Assembly: GCF_902459615.1 (NCBI RefSeq)
Contig: NZ_CABPSA010000001.1
Span: 682,001-746,000 of the forward strand
Direction: 5' to 3'
DNA: 64,000 nucleotides
Source of the DNA: Pandoraea commovens
Lineage (GTDB): Bacteria; Pseudomonadota; Gammaproteobacteria; Burkholderiales; Burkholderiaceae
Each line of letters opens with the position of its first letter. Within the stretch, counting starts at the first letter, position 1. This document shows positions 17,652 through 27,329 of this stretch, piece after piece. The notes beneath the pieces are model-generated. The model made no database searches. It worked only from the letters and a program-made list of their open reading frames with translations, and was not told the DNA's origin. The position numbers were made by a program, and so were the translations under genes.

Positions 17652-17966
17652 ATGGACTGTTACGTCTACTACCGTGTCCCGACCACGCAGACCGACGCCG
17701 CCCGTGACGCTGTCGCCCGTCTCTTTGCATTGACGGCCGGACGCTTCGGCGTTTCCGGCCGCATCCAATGGCGGGCCGACGTCTCAGTCAACGACGTCGC
17801 CAAAGGCGGCACGACCTGGATGGAGCGGTACGACGACGTCGATGCCGCCTTCGTCGAGGCGCTACCGCAATTGGCCGTCGAATCTGGTCTGGCGTCGTTG
17901 CTCGAAAGCGAACGCCACATCGAATGCTTCGTCGATATCCCGACGCCCGCCTCCCCATGTGCCTGA
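17652..17966 (+). CDS. DUF4936 family protein
   Basis: A 104-residue protein beginning MDCYVYYRVP, with GTTWMERYDDVD in the middle and RHIECFVD near the end. This pattern is characteristic of DUF4936, a small family of Burkholderiales found beside ygfZ and NRDE genes. The fold resembles a ferredoxin-like dimeric alpha-beta barrel, but no activity is known. The 3' end overlaps the NRDE start by 10 nt, implying coupled translation. Confidence 0.75.
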   Translation: MDCYVYYRVPTTQTDAARDAVARLFALTAGRFGVSGRIQWRADVSVNDVAKGGTTWMERYDDVDAAFVEALPQLAVESGLASLLESERHIECFVDIPTPASPCA

Positions 17967-18796
17967 TCGTCTTCTCCTGGCAGCCCGATGCCGCCACGCC
18001 GCTGGTCGTACTCGCCAATCGCGACGAATTCTTCGAGCGCCCTGCAGAGCCTCTGCATTGGTGGTTGGATCATCCCGATATCCTTGCCGGGCGCGATCTG
18101 CGCGGCGGCGGCACGTGGATGGGGGTCAATCGTGTGGGACGCTTCGCTGCCCTGACCAACTTCCGCGATGGCCGGGCACCGATGGCACCGAAGGACTCGC
18201 CGTCGCGCGGCCTGCTCGTGTCCGCCATGCTCGACGCGACCTCATTCGACGACGATCTGGCGCGTGTCGAGAAGCACGCCCACGAATACGCAGGCTTCAA
18301 CCTGCTTGCTGGCGATTTGCCTGCGCGTAAGTTGTATTGGTTGGGGAATCGGGTGACGCACGCGGGAGATGGGCGGACAGCGGAACAAACAGGAGGCCGA
18401 ACGTCTCTTCCTGTGGCCCACGCGATCGCGCCGGGCTTTCACGGACTATCGAACGCGCTTCTGGACACGCCGTGGCCCAAGCTAGTGAGTCGACGCAATG
18501 CGCTGCGCGACGCGCTGGAGAACGGTGCCGACGACATCGCTCTCATGGAAGTCATGCGCGACGCCGTCGAAGCCGCCGATGAATCACTGCCTGAAACGGG
18601 CGTGACGCATGATTGGGAAAAAAAGCTCTCGGCGGCATTCATCGCATCGCCCGCCTACGGAACGCGCTGCACGACATTGCTGCGTTATCACCGCGACGGT
18701 GTCATCGAAGTGACCGAGTCGACCGTCTCGCCGTCGCAACCTGCGAGCGAATTGCGCAATCTGCGACATTACCGGTTCGACGTCAACAGCGTCTGA
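17957..18796 (+). CDS. NRDE (TANGO2-like) family protein
   Basis: A 279-residue member of the NRDE family, related to eukaryotic TANGO2. The N-terminal MCLIVFSW places Cys2 first, as in Ntn-hydrolase-like members, and the name-giving motif is LANRDEFF. GGGTWMGVNRVGRFAALTNFR and YGTRCTTLL are further conserved blocks. TANGO2 proteins have been linked to haem or lipid handling; the bacterial role is not settled. The ATG is inside the end of the DUF4936 gene. Confidence 0.85.
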   Translation: MCLIVFSWQPDAATPLVVLANRDEFFERPAEPLHWWLDHPDILAGRDLRGGGTWMGVNRVGRFAALTNFRDGRAPMAPKDSPSRGLLVSAMLDATSFDDDLARVEKHAHEYAGFNLLAGDLPARKLYWLGNRVTHAGDGRTAEQTGGRTSLPVAHAIAPGFHGLSNALLDTPWPKLVSRRNALRDALENGADDIALMEVMRDAVEAADESLPETGVTHDWEKKLSAAFIASPAYGTRCTTLLRYHRDGVIEVTESTVSPSQPASELRNLRHYRFDVNSV

Positions 18797-18861
18797 TCGT
18801 CGGTAAGTCGACGAAAACACCGGCCGACCAGCATTAGGCATCTGGCAATTCGGCCGGAGAC

Positions 18862-19857
18862 TTACACCAACCGCACGATCTGCTTGCCAAAGTTCTCGCC
18901 CTTGAGTAATCCGAGGAATGCGGCGGGTGCGCTCTCAATGCCCTGCGTCATCGACTCGCGGTAACGTAGCTCACCGGCAGAGATCGCTTCGGTCAGTTCC
19001 TTGAGCGCCTGCGGCCAGATGTCCAGGTGTTCCATGATGATGAAGCCTTCAAGCTTCACACGTTGCGTGAGCAACAGCGACGGGTACTTCATCGGAATCG
19101 GCTCGCCGTTGTACCCCGCGATCATGCCGCACAGTGCGATGCGCGAATGCGCGTTGAGGTTGCGCATCACGGCGTCGAACACCTCGCCCCCCACGTTCTC
19201 GAAGTATCCATCGATGCCTTCAGGCGCAGCGTTACGCAATGCTTCGTAGACGTTGCCCGCCTTGTAATCGACACATGCGTCGAAGCCGAGCGTGTCCACG
19301 ACGTACGCACACTTCTGTTCGCCACCGGCGATGCCGATCACACGGCATCCTGCCCGCTTCGCCAACTGCCCTACAACGCTACCCACCGCGCCGGACGCCG
19401 CGCTCACCACAACCGTCTCGCCCGCTTTCGGTGCAATGATCCGGTTCAGACCGTACCAGGCCGTCACCCCCGGCATGCCCGCGGCACCCAGATAAGCGCT
19501 CATCGGCACGCTTGCATCGTGAAGACGACGCAGATTGCTGCCGTCCGAAATACCATACTCCTGCCAGCCGAACATGGCCGTCACGGCATCCCCCGGTTGC
19601 CAGTCCGGATTTCGCGACTCGATCACCTCGCCCACGGTCGCACCGATCATCACCGTATCGAGCGGCTGCGGCGGTGCGTACGACTTGGCGTCGCTCATCC
19701 GGCCCCGCATATACGGATCGAGGGAAAGGTAGAAATTGCGCACCAGCACCTGTCCGTCGCCCAGCTCCGGCAGCTCAGGAGCAGCCAGGTGGAAGTTGTC
19801 GAGCGTGGCTTCCCCCGTCGGGCGGGAGACCAGCAAAATCTGGCGATTGATCGTCAT
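18862..19857 (-). CDS. Zinc-independent NADP-dependent medium-chain reductase (CurA-like)
   Basis: A 331-residue MDR-superfamily oxidoreductase of the leukotriene B4 12-hydroxydehydrogenase / curcumin reductase group. NFYLSLDPYMRGRM and the GDAVTAMFGWQEY block are typical, and the NADPH-binding loop is VVSAASGAVGSVVGQLAKRAG. It lacks the zinc ligands of alcohol dehydrogenases. Likely substrates are alpha,beta-unsaturated ketones or aldehydes; the natural one is unknown. It is followed by a thioesterase gene upstream on the same strand. Confidence 0.88.
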   Translation of the reverse strand: MTINRQILLVSRPTGEATLDNFHLAAPELPELGDGQVLVRNFYLSLDPYMRGRMSDAKSYAPPQPLDTVMIGATVGEVIESRNPDWQPGDAVTAMFGWQEYGISDGSNLRRLHDASVPMSAYLGAAGMPGVTAWYGLNRIIAPKAGETVVVSAASGAVGSVVGQLAKRAGCRVIGIAGGEQKCAYVVDTLGFDACVDYKAGNVYEALRNAAPEGIDGYFENVGGEVFDAVMRNLNAHSRIALCGMIAGYNGEPIPMKYPSLLLTQRVKLEGFIIMEHLDIWPQALKELTEAISAGELRYRESMTQGIESAPAAFLGLLKGENFGKQIVRLV

Positions 19858-19951
19858 GAGACTTCCTCCGCATGAGTGACATGCATGAATTACGTGATTG
19901 CATTACGTGAACGAGTGACCTGACCGCGCGATTGGGTTGCGTCGCGGAACC

Positions 19952-20392
19952 TCAGTCGCCGCTGGGCTCGCCCGGCCGACGTTGCTCGTGCACTTCGCGT
20001 CCAACCGCCAGACGCCGCAGATACTTGAACGTGCCCATCGCCTTGGCGACGAGCTTGCCGTTGGCATCTCGCACCTCACCTTCGCAATACGCCATCGTCG
20101 TCGAGCGATGCAGCAAGCGGCCGAACGCGCGCATTTCACCCGAACCGGGCTGCATGAAGCTCGTCTTCATTTCGATGGTCACGACACCGGTGCCCTCCGG
20201 GGCGACGCTACGGCTCGCGGTACTCAGCGCAACATCGAGCAGCGCCATCGTGACGCCGCCGTGCATCACCTCCCAGCTATTGAGATGCTTGGCCGACAAG
20301 TCCAGACGCAACTCCGACTCGCCGTTCTCCGCGCGCAACAACTCGATGCCCAGATGATCGATAAATCCCGAACGAATCGTCAGCGCACTCAT
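19952..20392 (-). CDS. PaaI-like hotdog thioesterase
   Basis: A 146-residue hotdog-fold acyl-CoA thioesterase. SWEVMHGGVTMALLDVAL gives the catalytic HGG-Asp region, and the central helix and beta strands match the PaaI family. The ATG at 20392 follows a GGAG by 7 nt; an upstream in-frame ATG at 20410 has no such site. The substrate is an unidentified acyl-CoA. Neighbouring beta-oxidation genes make fatty or aromatic acyl-CoA plausible. Confidence 0.85.
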   Translation of the reverse strand: MSALTIRSGFIDHLGIELLRAENGESELRLDLSAKHLNSWEVMHGGVTMALLDVALSTASRSVAPEGTGVVTIEMKTSFMQPGSGEMRAFGRLLHRSTTMAYCEGEVRDANGKLVAKAMGTFKYLRRLAVGREVHEQRRPGEPSGD

Positions 20393-20530
20393 TGGGAACT
20401 CCGGCCGCATTGGCCTTCACGGTAAAACTTGTCCATCGCCTTGTCTTCAACTTACGACGTCGCCCATGCGGCGCGACATCTGATTTTCATCGGTAACCCT
20501 ACGATCGCGTCGAGGCGCGCCCACCCTCAT

Positions 20531-21136
20531 CTACTCGCGTGATACGCCCGCAGCGGCCAATGCCGCCCATGCCGTGGCCAACGAACCGTTCAGGTCGATG
20601 GCGCGGCACGCGTGTTCGATCACACACGCATCGAAGCCTGCGGCTTTGGCGTCGAGCGCACTCCACGCGACGCAGAAGTCCGTCGCGAGTCCCACGCAAT
20701 GCACGCGCCTCACGCCCTTCTCGCGCATATAGCCCGCGAGGCCCGTCGGTGTCTTGCGGTCGGCCTCCAGAAACGCCGAGTAGCTGTCGACGCTCGTCTG
20801 ATAGCCCTTGCGCACCACCGCCTGCGCATGCGGAAGATGCAAATCTGCATGTAACGCCGCGCCCTGCGTGTTCTGCACACAATGCGTCGGCCACAACACC
20901 TGCTCTCCATACGGCAACGTGATCGTCTCGAACGGTTGACGTCCGGGATGATTGTCGGCAAACGACACGTGCGCCGCCGGATGCCAGTCCTGCGTGATCA
21001 CCACATGAGCGAACTGACTCGCCAACGCGTTGATCGCCGGGACCACTTCGTCCCCCTGAGGAACTGCCAGCGCGCCGCCCGGCATGAAATCGTTCTGCAC
21101 GTCGATCACGAGCAGCACTTCGTCCATTGGCTTCAT
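20531..21136 (-). CDS. pncA: Nicotinamidase
   Basis: A 201-residue isochorismatase-fold amidase converting nicotinamide to nicotinate for NAD salvage. The catalytic triad is Asp12 (VIDVQNDF), Lys110 (VVRKGYQ) and Cys155 (GLATDFCVAW). Metal ligands are DWHPAAH (Asp50, His52, His56). Length is close to the 213-residue E. coli enzyme. It begins 15 nt after the FadB-type gene stop and is probably co-transcribed with it, although the functions are unrelated. Confidence 0.93.
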   Translation of the reverse strand: MKPMDEVLLVIDVQNDFMPGGALAVPQGDEVVPAINALASQFAHVVITQDWHPAAHVSFADNHPGRQPFETITLPYGEQVLWPTHCVQNTQGAALHADLHLPHAQAVVRKGYQTSVDSYSAFLEADRKTPTGLAGYMREKGVRRVHCVGLATDFCVAWSALDAKAAGFDACVIEHACRAIDLNGSLATAWAALAAAGVSRE

Positions 21137-21151
21137 GTCCCGCCCCTCCCC

Positions 21152-23248
21152 TTAGCCGTTAAAACGCTTCCCGGCTTCGGCCAATTCGGCCAGTCGCGCG
21201 GCGGGTATCCAGTCTTCGCCGTGCTCGCCACTTTCGAAAGACTTCACACGCGCAAGCACCTTATCGAGTCCGATCGTATCGGCGTAGAGCATCGGGCCGC
21301 CGCGCCACAGCGGGAAGCCGTAGCCATTCAGATACACCATGTCGATGTCCGACGCGCGCGCCGCCGTTCCGTCGGCCAGCACTCTGGCGCCTTCGTTGAC
21401 CAGTGCGTACACGAGGCGGTCGACGATCTCTTCGTCCGAAAAGACGCGCGACGTAATGCCGTTCGTCTTGCGATAGTCCTCGAGCATTTGTGCAACTTTG
21501 GCCGACTCGCGCGGCGTACGGTCGCCCTCGGCATAGTCGTACCAGCCGGCGTGCGTCTTCTGACCATAGCGCCCCGCTTCGCAAAGTACGTCGGCAATCT
21601 TCGGATATACGATGCCCGGCTGCTCGGCATGACGGCGCTTACGAATCGCCCAACTGACGTCGTTGCCCGCCAGATCGCTCGTCCGGAACGGCCCCATCGC
21701 GAAACCGAAACGCTCGATGGCTGCATCCACCTGCGCAGGCGTCGCGCCTTGCTCGACCATCCACTGCGATTGTTTGAAATACGGTTCGAGCATGCGGTTG
21801 CCGATGAAGCCGTCGCACACGCGCGCCACCACGGCCAGCTTGCCGATACGCTTCGCGAGCTTCATCACCGTTGCAAGCACATCCTTGCTCGTATTCGCGC
21901 CGCGCACGACTTCGAGCAGACGCATGACGTTAGCCGGGCTGAAGAAATGCATGCCGATGACGTCCGCCGCGCGCGAAGTGGTTTCCGCCAGCGCGTCGAG
22001 ATTCAGCGTGGAGGTATTCGATGCCAGAATTGCGCCGGGCTTCGCGATTTTGTCCAACTCGCGGAAAACGACCTGCTTGATCGCCATGTCTTCGAAAACA
22101 GCTTCGACGATCAGATCGGCGTCGGCCACCGATACGAAATCGGTGCTGCCGTGAATGCGTGCCAGCCGCTTCTCCGCCTCATCGGCCGACAGCTTGCCGC
22201 GCGTGACGGCCCGAGCGTAGTTGCTGCGCATGGCCTCGACGCCGCGTGCCAGCGAGGCTTCAGTCGTATCCACCAGCGTGACGGGAATACCCGCATTGGC
22301 AAACGTCATCGCAATGCCGCCGCCCATCGTTCCCGCACCGATGACGGCCACGCGCTCAATGCTGCGCACCGGCGTATCGTCGGGCACGTCCGCAATCTTG
22401 GCGGCAGCACGCTCACCGAGAAACGCGTGGCGCAACGCCTTCGATTCCGGCGAACTCACGAGTGCGACGAAACACTCGCGCTCGAATTTGACGCCCTCGT
22501 CGAACGGACGCTGCAACGCCGCTTCGACTGCCGCCACACACTTATGCGGTGCCGGAAAATGCGGTTGCTCGCGCTGCACCTTGTCTCGTGCGGCGTCGAT
22601 GGCCGATTGAGCCGAGCCGTCGGCGTCTTCGATTGCGACGTCGCGCAGTCGCGGCAGCGCGTTTCCGGCGTCGGCGACGTCACTGGCGAACGCGATGGCG
22701 CCCGCCAGCAAATCGTCGTGATTACCCTCGAAAACATCAGAAAAAAGCGTACCGACAAGCGTTTCGGACTTCACGACGCGCCCCGTCACCACCATGTCGA
22801 GCGCACGCGCGACGCCGATAGCACGCGGCAGGCGTTGCGTGCCGCCTGCCCCTGGGAGCAAGCCCAGCTTCACTTCCGGCAAAGCAATTTGCGCGCCCGG
22901 CAACGCCACGCGATAGTGGCAGGCGAGCGCCAGTTCAAGACCACCGCCCATGGCGACCGCATGCACCGCCGCGACGACCGGCTTGGTGCACGCATCAAGC
23001 GCATTGATCACGTCGACGAGCAGCGGACTCTGCGTGGCTTTAGGCGTATTGAACTCGCGGATATCGGCACCACCGGAGAACGCCTTGCCGCTGCCGATCA
23101 GCACAATCGCGCGCACCTGTGCATCCGCCTGGGCCTGTGTCAGTCCTTGCGCAATGCCAGCACGCGTCGCATGCCCCAGACCATTGACCGGGGGATTCTC
23201 CAGCGTGATGACGGCCACGCCGTCACGAACCTCATAAGCCGTGCTCAT
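21152..23248 (-). CDS. fadB: Bifunctional enoyl-CoA hydratase / 3-hydroxyacyl-CoA dehydrogenase
   Basis: A 698-residue multifunctional beta-oxidation enzyme. The N-terminal crotonase domain (about 1-190) has [14 protein letters not shown] and [17 protein letters not shown] with its catalytic glutamate. The dehydrogenase NAD domain starts near 295 ([15 protein letters not shown]), and [17 protein letters not shown] and the C-terminal helical domains follow. It is shorter than E. coli FadB (729) and closer to the peroxisomal-type single-chain enzyme. No thiolase gene is adjacent, so its partner must be elsewhere, possibly the thiolase at 60.3 kb. Start at [10 protein letters not shown] after an AAGGA box; the upstream open frame to 23446 is not conserved. 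Confidence 0.9.
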   Translation of the reverse strand: MSTAYEVRDGVAVITLENPPVNGLGHATRAGIAQGLTQAQADAQVRAIVLIGSGKAFSGGADIREFNTPKATQSPLLVDVINALDACTKPVVAAVHAVAMGGGLELALACHYRVALPGAQIALPEVKLGLLPGAGGTQRLPRAIGVARALDMVVTGRVVKSETLVGTLFSDVFEGNHDDLLAGAIAFASDVADAGNALPRLRDVAIEDADGSAQSAIDAARDKVQREQPHFPAPHKCVAAVEAALQRPFDEGVKFERECFVALVSSPESKALRHAFLGERAAAKIADVPDDTPVRSIERVAVIGAGTMGGGIAMTFANAGIPVTLVDTTEASLARGVEAMRSNYARAVTRGKLSADEAEKRLARIHGSTDFVSVADADLIVEAVFEDMAIKQVVFRELDKIAKPGAILASNTSTLNLDALAETTSRAADVIGMHFFSPANVMRLLEVVRGANTSKDVLATVMKLAKRIGKLAVVARVCDGFIGNRMLEPYFKQSQWMVEQGATPAQVDAAIERFGFAMGPFRTSDLAGNDVSWAIRKRRHAEQPGIVYPKIADVLCEAGRYGQKTHAGWYDYAEGDRTPRESAKVAQMLEDYRKTNGITSRVFSDEEIVDRLVYALVNEGARVLADGTAARASDIDMVYLNGYGFPLWRGGPMLYADTIGLDKVLARVKSFESGEHGEDWIPAARLAELAEAGKRFNG

Positions 23249-23339
23249 CCTTGTCTCTTTCCTTATAGTGTTGGCGTCGTTTGGGGGTGCCGCGATCCCG
23301 CAAGCTGCGGCAAGACGATCATCCGATTCTAGCGCAGCG

Positions 23340-24056
23340 CTACACCTCAAGCCATTCGCGACGGATCTCGTGCGCGGCCGCAAGCGCCTCCGGGGTGCCC
23401 TCGAAAACGAGCGCTCCGCGCCCCATGACGGCAACGCGCTGCGCACAACTCAGCGCGAGCGAGAGCTTCTGTTCGATCAACAAAATAGCGACGCCCGTCG
23501 CTCGCAGATCCGTGAGAATCCGTCCAATGCGAGCCACCACACGCGGCGCGAGCCCCTCGGTCGGTTCGTCGACGATCAATAAATCCGGCCCGGCCATCAT
23601 GGCTCGACACAGAGAAAGCAATTGCTGCTCACCGCCCGATAGCGAAGCGGCCGGTGCATCACGACGCGGTGCCAGCTCTTCAAAGCGCTCAAAGGCCTGC
23701 GCAACCGTCATTTCCCGGCCGGAGTCGCCCGAGCCAGTCCGCTGCTTCACGACACGCTGGCCAAGCTGAAGATTCTGGAGCACCGTCAGCGGCCCGAAGA
23801 CGTCGCGCGTTTCCGGCACGTAACCGATGCCCAGTCTGGCGATACGATGTGACGGCAGTGCGGTCAGCGATTGCCCGTGCCAGCGGATCTCTCCCTCGCG
23901 GGCCACCTGCCCCATGATGGCGCGAGCCAGCGTGGAGCGCCCCGCCCCATTGCGCCCAAGCACCGCCACGATCTCGCCCGGCGCGACCCGCATCGTCACA
24001 CCGTGCAGCACCCGACTGCCGCGATAACCAGCTCTGACGTCGATCAACTCAAGCAT
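23340..24056 (-). CDS. livF: Branched-chain amino acid-type ABC transporter ATPase LivF
   Basis: A 238-residue cytoplasmic ATPase of the HAAT (Liv) importer family. The signature LSGGEQQLLSLCRAM and Walker B LLIVDEPTEGLAP are intact. The Walker A sequence is GRNGAGRST: Arg40 (codon at 23937-23939) replaces the lysine that normally contacts the phosphates. The start overlaps livG by 8 nt. Frame is open further to 24158, but MLELIDVRAGYR is the typical LivF N-terminus. It pairs with LivG to power LivH/LivM. Confidence 0.88.
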   Translation of the reverse strand: MLELIDVRAGYRGSRVLHGVTMRVAPGEIVAVLGRNGAGRSTLARAIMGQVAREGEIRWHGQSLTALPSHRIARLGIGYVPETRDVFGPLTVLQNLQLGQRVVKQRTGSGDSGREMTVAQAFERFEELAPRRDAPAASLSGGEQQLLSLCRAMMAGPDLLIVDEPTEGLAPRVVARIGRILTDLRATGVAILLIEQKLSLALSCAQRVAVMGRGALVFEGTPEALAAAHEIRREWLEV

Positions 24057-24876
24057 CGCGGCCCTCGCTCGTTGCATCGACGTCGAATCTATCTGCGAAT
24101 TCGCCCAGATACGCCATCCGCACGTCGGGATGGGTACGAATCCGGTCTGGCGTGTCACACGCGATCACGACACCGCGCGCCAGCACCGCGATTCGGTCGG
24201 CAAGCGAGAACACGACCTGCATGTCGTGTTCGATCATGAGCAGCGAGCGCCCCCGGCTCAGTTCGGCGATCAGTGACACCATGCGCACCGACTCCGACTG
24301 GCTCATACCGGCGGTCGGCTCGTCGAGCAGCATCACGTCGCCCGCCGATGCCGCGCACAAACCGACCTCCAGCACACGCTGCTCTGCGTAGCTCAACGCC
24401 CCCGCAGGCACATCGCGCCGGGCCTCCAGCCCAAGACGTTCGAGCCATGCTTCGCTGCGCCGGGTCACATCGTCCAGACCCCGCATGCGCCGCCAAAATG
24501 TGTAACGATGGCCGCTCGGCCAAAGACCTGCGCACCGCAAATGGTCGATCACACTCATCTGGCCGAACAGTTGCGACGTCTGAAAGCTGCGCGACAACCC
24601 GAGTCTGCTGATGACATGGGGCGGGCGGCCCGTCACATCGCGATCATGCAACAGCACTCGCCCACTATCGGGACGCGTTCTTCCCGTGATGACATCGAAC
24701 AGCGTGCTTTTCCCTGCGCCATTGGGGCCGATGATGGCAAGCCGCTCGCCGGGCGAGAGCGTGAGATCGACACCCCCCAGCACCTGTGTGCGTCCGAACG
24801 CTTTACCGATCCCCCGAACGCTCAGCGCCTGTGCCGGGGTCGCCGCCGAATCCGCAAGCATGACGAATGGGCTCAT
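24049..24876 (-). CDS. livG: Branched-chain amino acid-type ABC transporter ATPase LivG
   Basis: A 275-residue ATPase with canonical Walker A GPNGAGKST (Lys56), LSYAEQRVLEVG signature region, Walker B VMLLDEPTAGMS and the H-loop MIEHDMQVVF. The C-terminal LGEFADRF-like tail is common in LivG. About 15 extra residues precede the domain. A GGAGG box precedes the ATG. The gene start overlaps the end of livM by 4 nt, so the cluster is translationally coupled. Confidence 0.9.
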   Translation of the reverse strand: MSPFVMLADSAATPAQALSVRGIGKAFGRTQVLGGVDLTLSPGERLAIIGPNGAGKSTLFDVITGRTRPDSGRVLLHDRDVTGRPPHVISRLGLSRSFQTSQLFGQMSVIDHLRCAGLWPSGHRYTFWRRMRGLDDVTRRSEAWLERLGLEARRDVPAGALSYAEQRVLEVGLCAASAGDVMLLDEPTAGMSQSESVRMVSLIAELSRGRSLLMIEHDMQVVFSLADRIAVLARGVVIACDTPDRIRTHPDVRMAYLGEFADRFDVDATSEGRDA

Positions 24877-26156
24877 CGCAGGACCTCCGCCGTCACCGCG
24901 CCGTCGCCGATCTTGCGGCGCAAACGACGCCCTGCAAACGTCAGGATGACCCCACCCGCAAGACCCGCAACGACAGCGAGCATCCACGCGCCCACGCCCA
25001 AACGATGGCGCAGGCCGCCGGTCGACACGCCGTCGACGGCAAGGCGTGCGTCATAGATCATTTCGATGATCGCGACACCGGCAAACAGTGTCAGCACGAC
25101 GCCCACACACACGGCTGCGTAAGGCTTCCAAAGCTTGCGGAGTCTACCGTCACGCCATGCCTGCCAATGCGCCGCCAGCAGGCCCGCCATGCCACCCGGC
25201 ACGAACACCACGACGACTAGAAATCCCAGACCGAGATAGAGCTGCCACGCACGCGTCATCGTGGCGAGCACGACGGTCGCAAACACCCCAACGACAGCCC
25301 CGAGCATCGGCCCGATGAAATACGACACCCCGCCCAGCACCGTAAAGACGAGCACAATGCCGGAGCGTTCCAGACTGAATGTGTCGGCGCTCACCAGTTC
25401 GAAATTCATCGCACCCAATGCACCGGCCACGCCTGCGAACGCTGCCGCGAGGATCTGCATCCGGTATCTCACAGCGGCAGGCGACTGGCCGAGGAATGCG
25501 ACCCGCACCGGATTGTCGCGCACGGCGCGCGCCAGAAATCCCAGCGGCGTGCGTGTCACGCCAAACATCATGCCCGCAGAGATGAACAACCAGAAAGCGA
25601 CCAGCCCATAGACTTCGCGCTGCGTCGCGAATGTCACGCCGAACCATGCAGCGCCAAGCGTGCGGTCGGTGGGAATGCCACGCTCGCCACCGAACCACTC
25701 GGGCAGCATCGCTGCCATCACCCAGACAAGCTCAGCCACACCGAGCGTGATCATGGCGAATGTCATCCCGGCCCGACGCGTCGTGACATACCCAAGCGTG
25801 GCGCCCGCGACGCCCCCGGCCAGCGCCCCCGCGAACGGCACGAGCGCCATCGACACCGGCAACCCCTGAATGCCGATGCGATTCATGCACCATACTCCGG
25901 CATACGCCCCGATGCCCGCGTAAGTCGCATGACAAAAACTAAGCAGGCCCGTTGAGCCAAGCAGCAGATTGAAGGAGAGCGCAAGAATCGCGGCCGTCCC
26001 CATTTGCGTCATCAGGGTCAGCGCCGCGTCGGACGGAAAACACCACGGGGCCACACACAGGATGGCGGCAAAGGCACCCCACACGGCGACCCGGCAGCGC
26101 CACGACGCAGGACTCGCGGGCGACGCATGTGGCGCGTTCACGATCACCTCGTCCAT
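24873..26156 (-). CDS. livM: Branched-chain amino acid-type ABC permease LivM
   Basis: A 427-residue inner-membrane permease with about ten hydrophobic segments. NLLLGSTGLLSFCHATYAGIGAY and GGVSYFIGPMLGAVVGV are LivM-typical. The C-terminal 90 residues form extra membrane segments and a basic tail, longer than usual. The ATG at 26156 follows a strong GGAGGG and shares one base with the livH stop (TGATG). Confidence 0.9.
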   Translation of the reverse strand: MDEVIVNAPHASPASPASWRCRVAVWGAFAAILCVAPWCFPSDAALTLMTQMGTAAILALSFNLLLGSTGLLSFCHATYAGIGAYAGVWCMNRIGIQGLPVSMALVPFAGALAGGVAGATLGYVTTRRAGMTFAMITLGVAELVWVMAAMLPEWFGGERGIPTDRTLGAAWFGVTFATQREVYGLVAFWLFISAGMMFGVTRTPLGFLARAVRDNPVRVAFLGQSPAAVRYRMQILAAAFAGVAGALGAMNFELVSADTFSLERSGIVLVFTVLGGVSYFIGPMLGAVVGVFATVVLATMTRAWQLYLGLGFLVVVVFVPGGMAGLLAAHWQAWRDGRLRKLWKPYAAVCVGVVLTLFAGVAIIEMIYDARLAVDGVSTGGLRHRLGVGAWMLAVVAGLAGGVILTFAGRRLRRKIGDGAVTAEVLR

Positions 26157-27169
26157 CACCCCTCCCTCACGCCGAATAGCCCGCGCGGCCGCCACAACAG
26201 CACCGCGACCATGAGCAGATAGGGGACGGCCGGTGCCAGTTGCGCAACGCTCAGATGCAACAAGGGCGACAGGAACGACAGGGGTGAGACGGTGTCACCG
26301 GCTCCGCCGCTCGACCACCATTGATCGAGTGTCGCGTCGCTCGTCACTGCCCAGGTTTGCAGCAACCCGATCAGCACCGACGCGACGAAAGCGCCGCCCA
26401 GCGAACCGAGGCCACCGACGACCACGACGACGAACACCACGCTGCCCACCGTCGCAGCCATGCCCGGCTCCGTCACCAACACGTTGCCGCCTGCCGCACC
26501 GGCAAGCGCGGCCAGCGCCGCACCGCACGCGAACACCCCGGTATACAGAGAAGGCACGTCGTATCCCAGCGCCTGCGTCATGGCTGGCTGCGACAGCGCC
26601 GCCTGCAGGATCAGCCCGGCGCGTGTCGCACGAAATGCTACCCAGACGAGCAGCGCAATCGCACAGGCAAGGCCCATCAGGAACAGACGGTAGGCCGGCA
26701 CCGCAACCCCGCCCACGTGAACGAGCACGCCTTCGAAGGCTGTTGGCACACCATAGTCGACCGGCCCTCGGCCCCATGCCAGCTGCACCAGCTCAACCAC
26801 GATATAGGCCAGCCCGAACGTGGCGAGCAATTCCGCCAGAGCACCGCGCGCGCGCAGACGTCTCAGGACGACGCGCTCGAACACCGCGCCCGCAACGCCG
26901 ACCGCCAGCGGTGCAACGATCAGCGCCGCCCAGAAACCGACCACGCCCGATAACGCATAAGCAAAGTACGCGCCGAGCATGTAGAAACTGGCATGCGCGA
27001 AGTTCAGCACGCCGAGCATGCTGAAAATCAGCGTGAGTCCGCTGGACAGCATGAACAGCAGCAAGCCGTAGCTCACACCGTTCACCAGTACGAGGCCGGC
27101 GGTGGCACTCAGCAGATGCACTGCGTCTCCTTCGGAAAGCCAATGAAAGACGCGGCGCAAGCGCCGCAT
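26156..27169 (-). CDS. livH: Branched-chain amino acid-type ABC permease LivH
   Basis: A 337-residue inner-membrane permease of the LivH type. GLTLIFSMLGVLNFAHASFYMLGAY is the classic N-terminal signature, and VVVVVGGLGSLGGAFVASVLIG the later one. It heads the livHMGF row. No periplasmic substrate-binding protein gene is present in the window, so the substrate cannot be inferred beyond the amino acid/amide class of this family. Confidence 0.9.
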   Translation of the reverse strand: MRRLRRVFHWLSEGDAVHLLSATAGLVLVNGVSYGLLLFMLSSGLTLIFSMLGVLNFAHASFYMLGAYFAYALSGVVGFWAALIVAPLAVGVAGAVFERVVLRRLRARGALAELLATFGLAYIVVELVQLAWGRGPVDYGVPTAFEGVLVHVGGVAVPAYRLFLMGLACAIALLVWVAFRATRAGLILQAALSQPAMTQALGYDVPSLYTGVFACGAALAALAGAAGGNVLVTEPGMAATVGSVVFVVVVVGGLGSLGGAFVASVLIGLLQTWAVTSDATLDQWWSSGGAGDTVSPLSFLSPLLHLSVAQLAPAVPYLLMVAVLLWRPRGLFGVREG

Positions 27170-27189
27170 CGGGGGAAATTCAGGGTGAC

Positions 27190-27195
27190 ATTATA
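27190..27195 (-). promoter_or_regulatory. Candidate -10 box of the liv operon
   Basis: A perfect TATAAT on the minus strand lies 21 nt before the livH ATG, giving a short leader. The -35 position (about 27213-27218) is a poor match, so activation by a regulator would be needed or the call is wrong. Confidence 0.4.
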
Positions 27196-27329
27196 GAGGG
27201 GACGTGCCGCCGGAATGGCCCCGGATCGCCCGAAAAACGGCGTCAATGCTGGATTTCGGACGACGAGCACCGCTGAGTCGGAAGATTCCGATTCGGTCTG
27301 CGGTGCACGCCGCCCTCACCCCGGAAACG

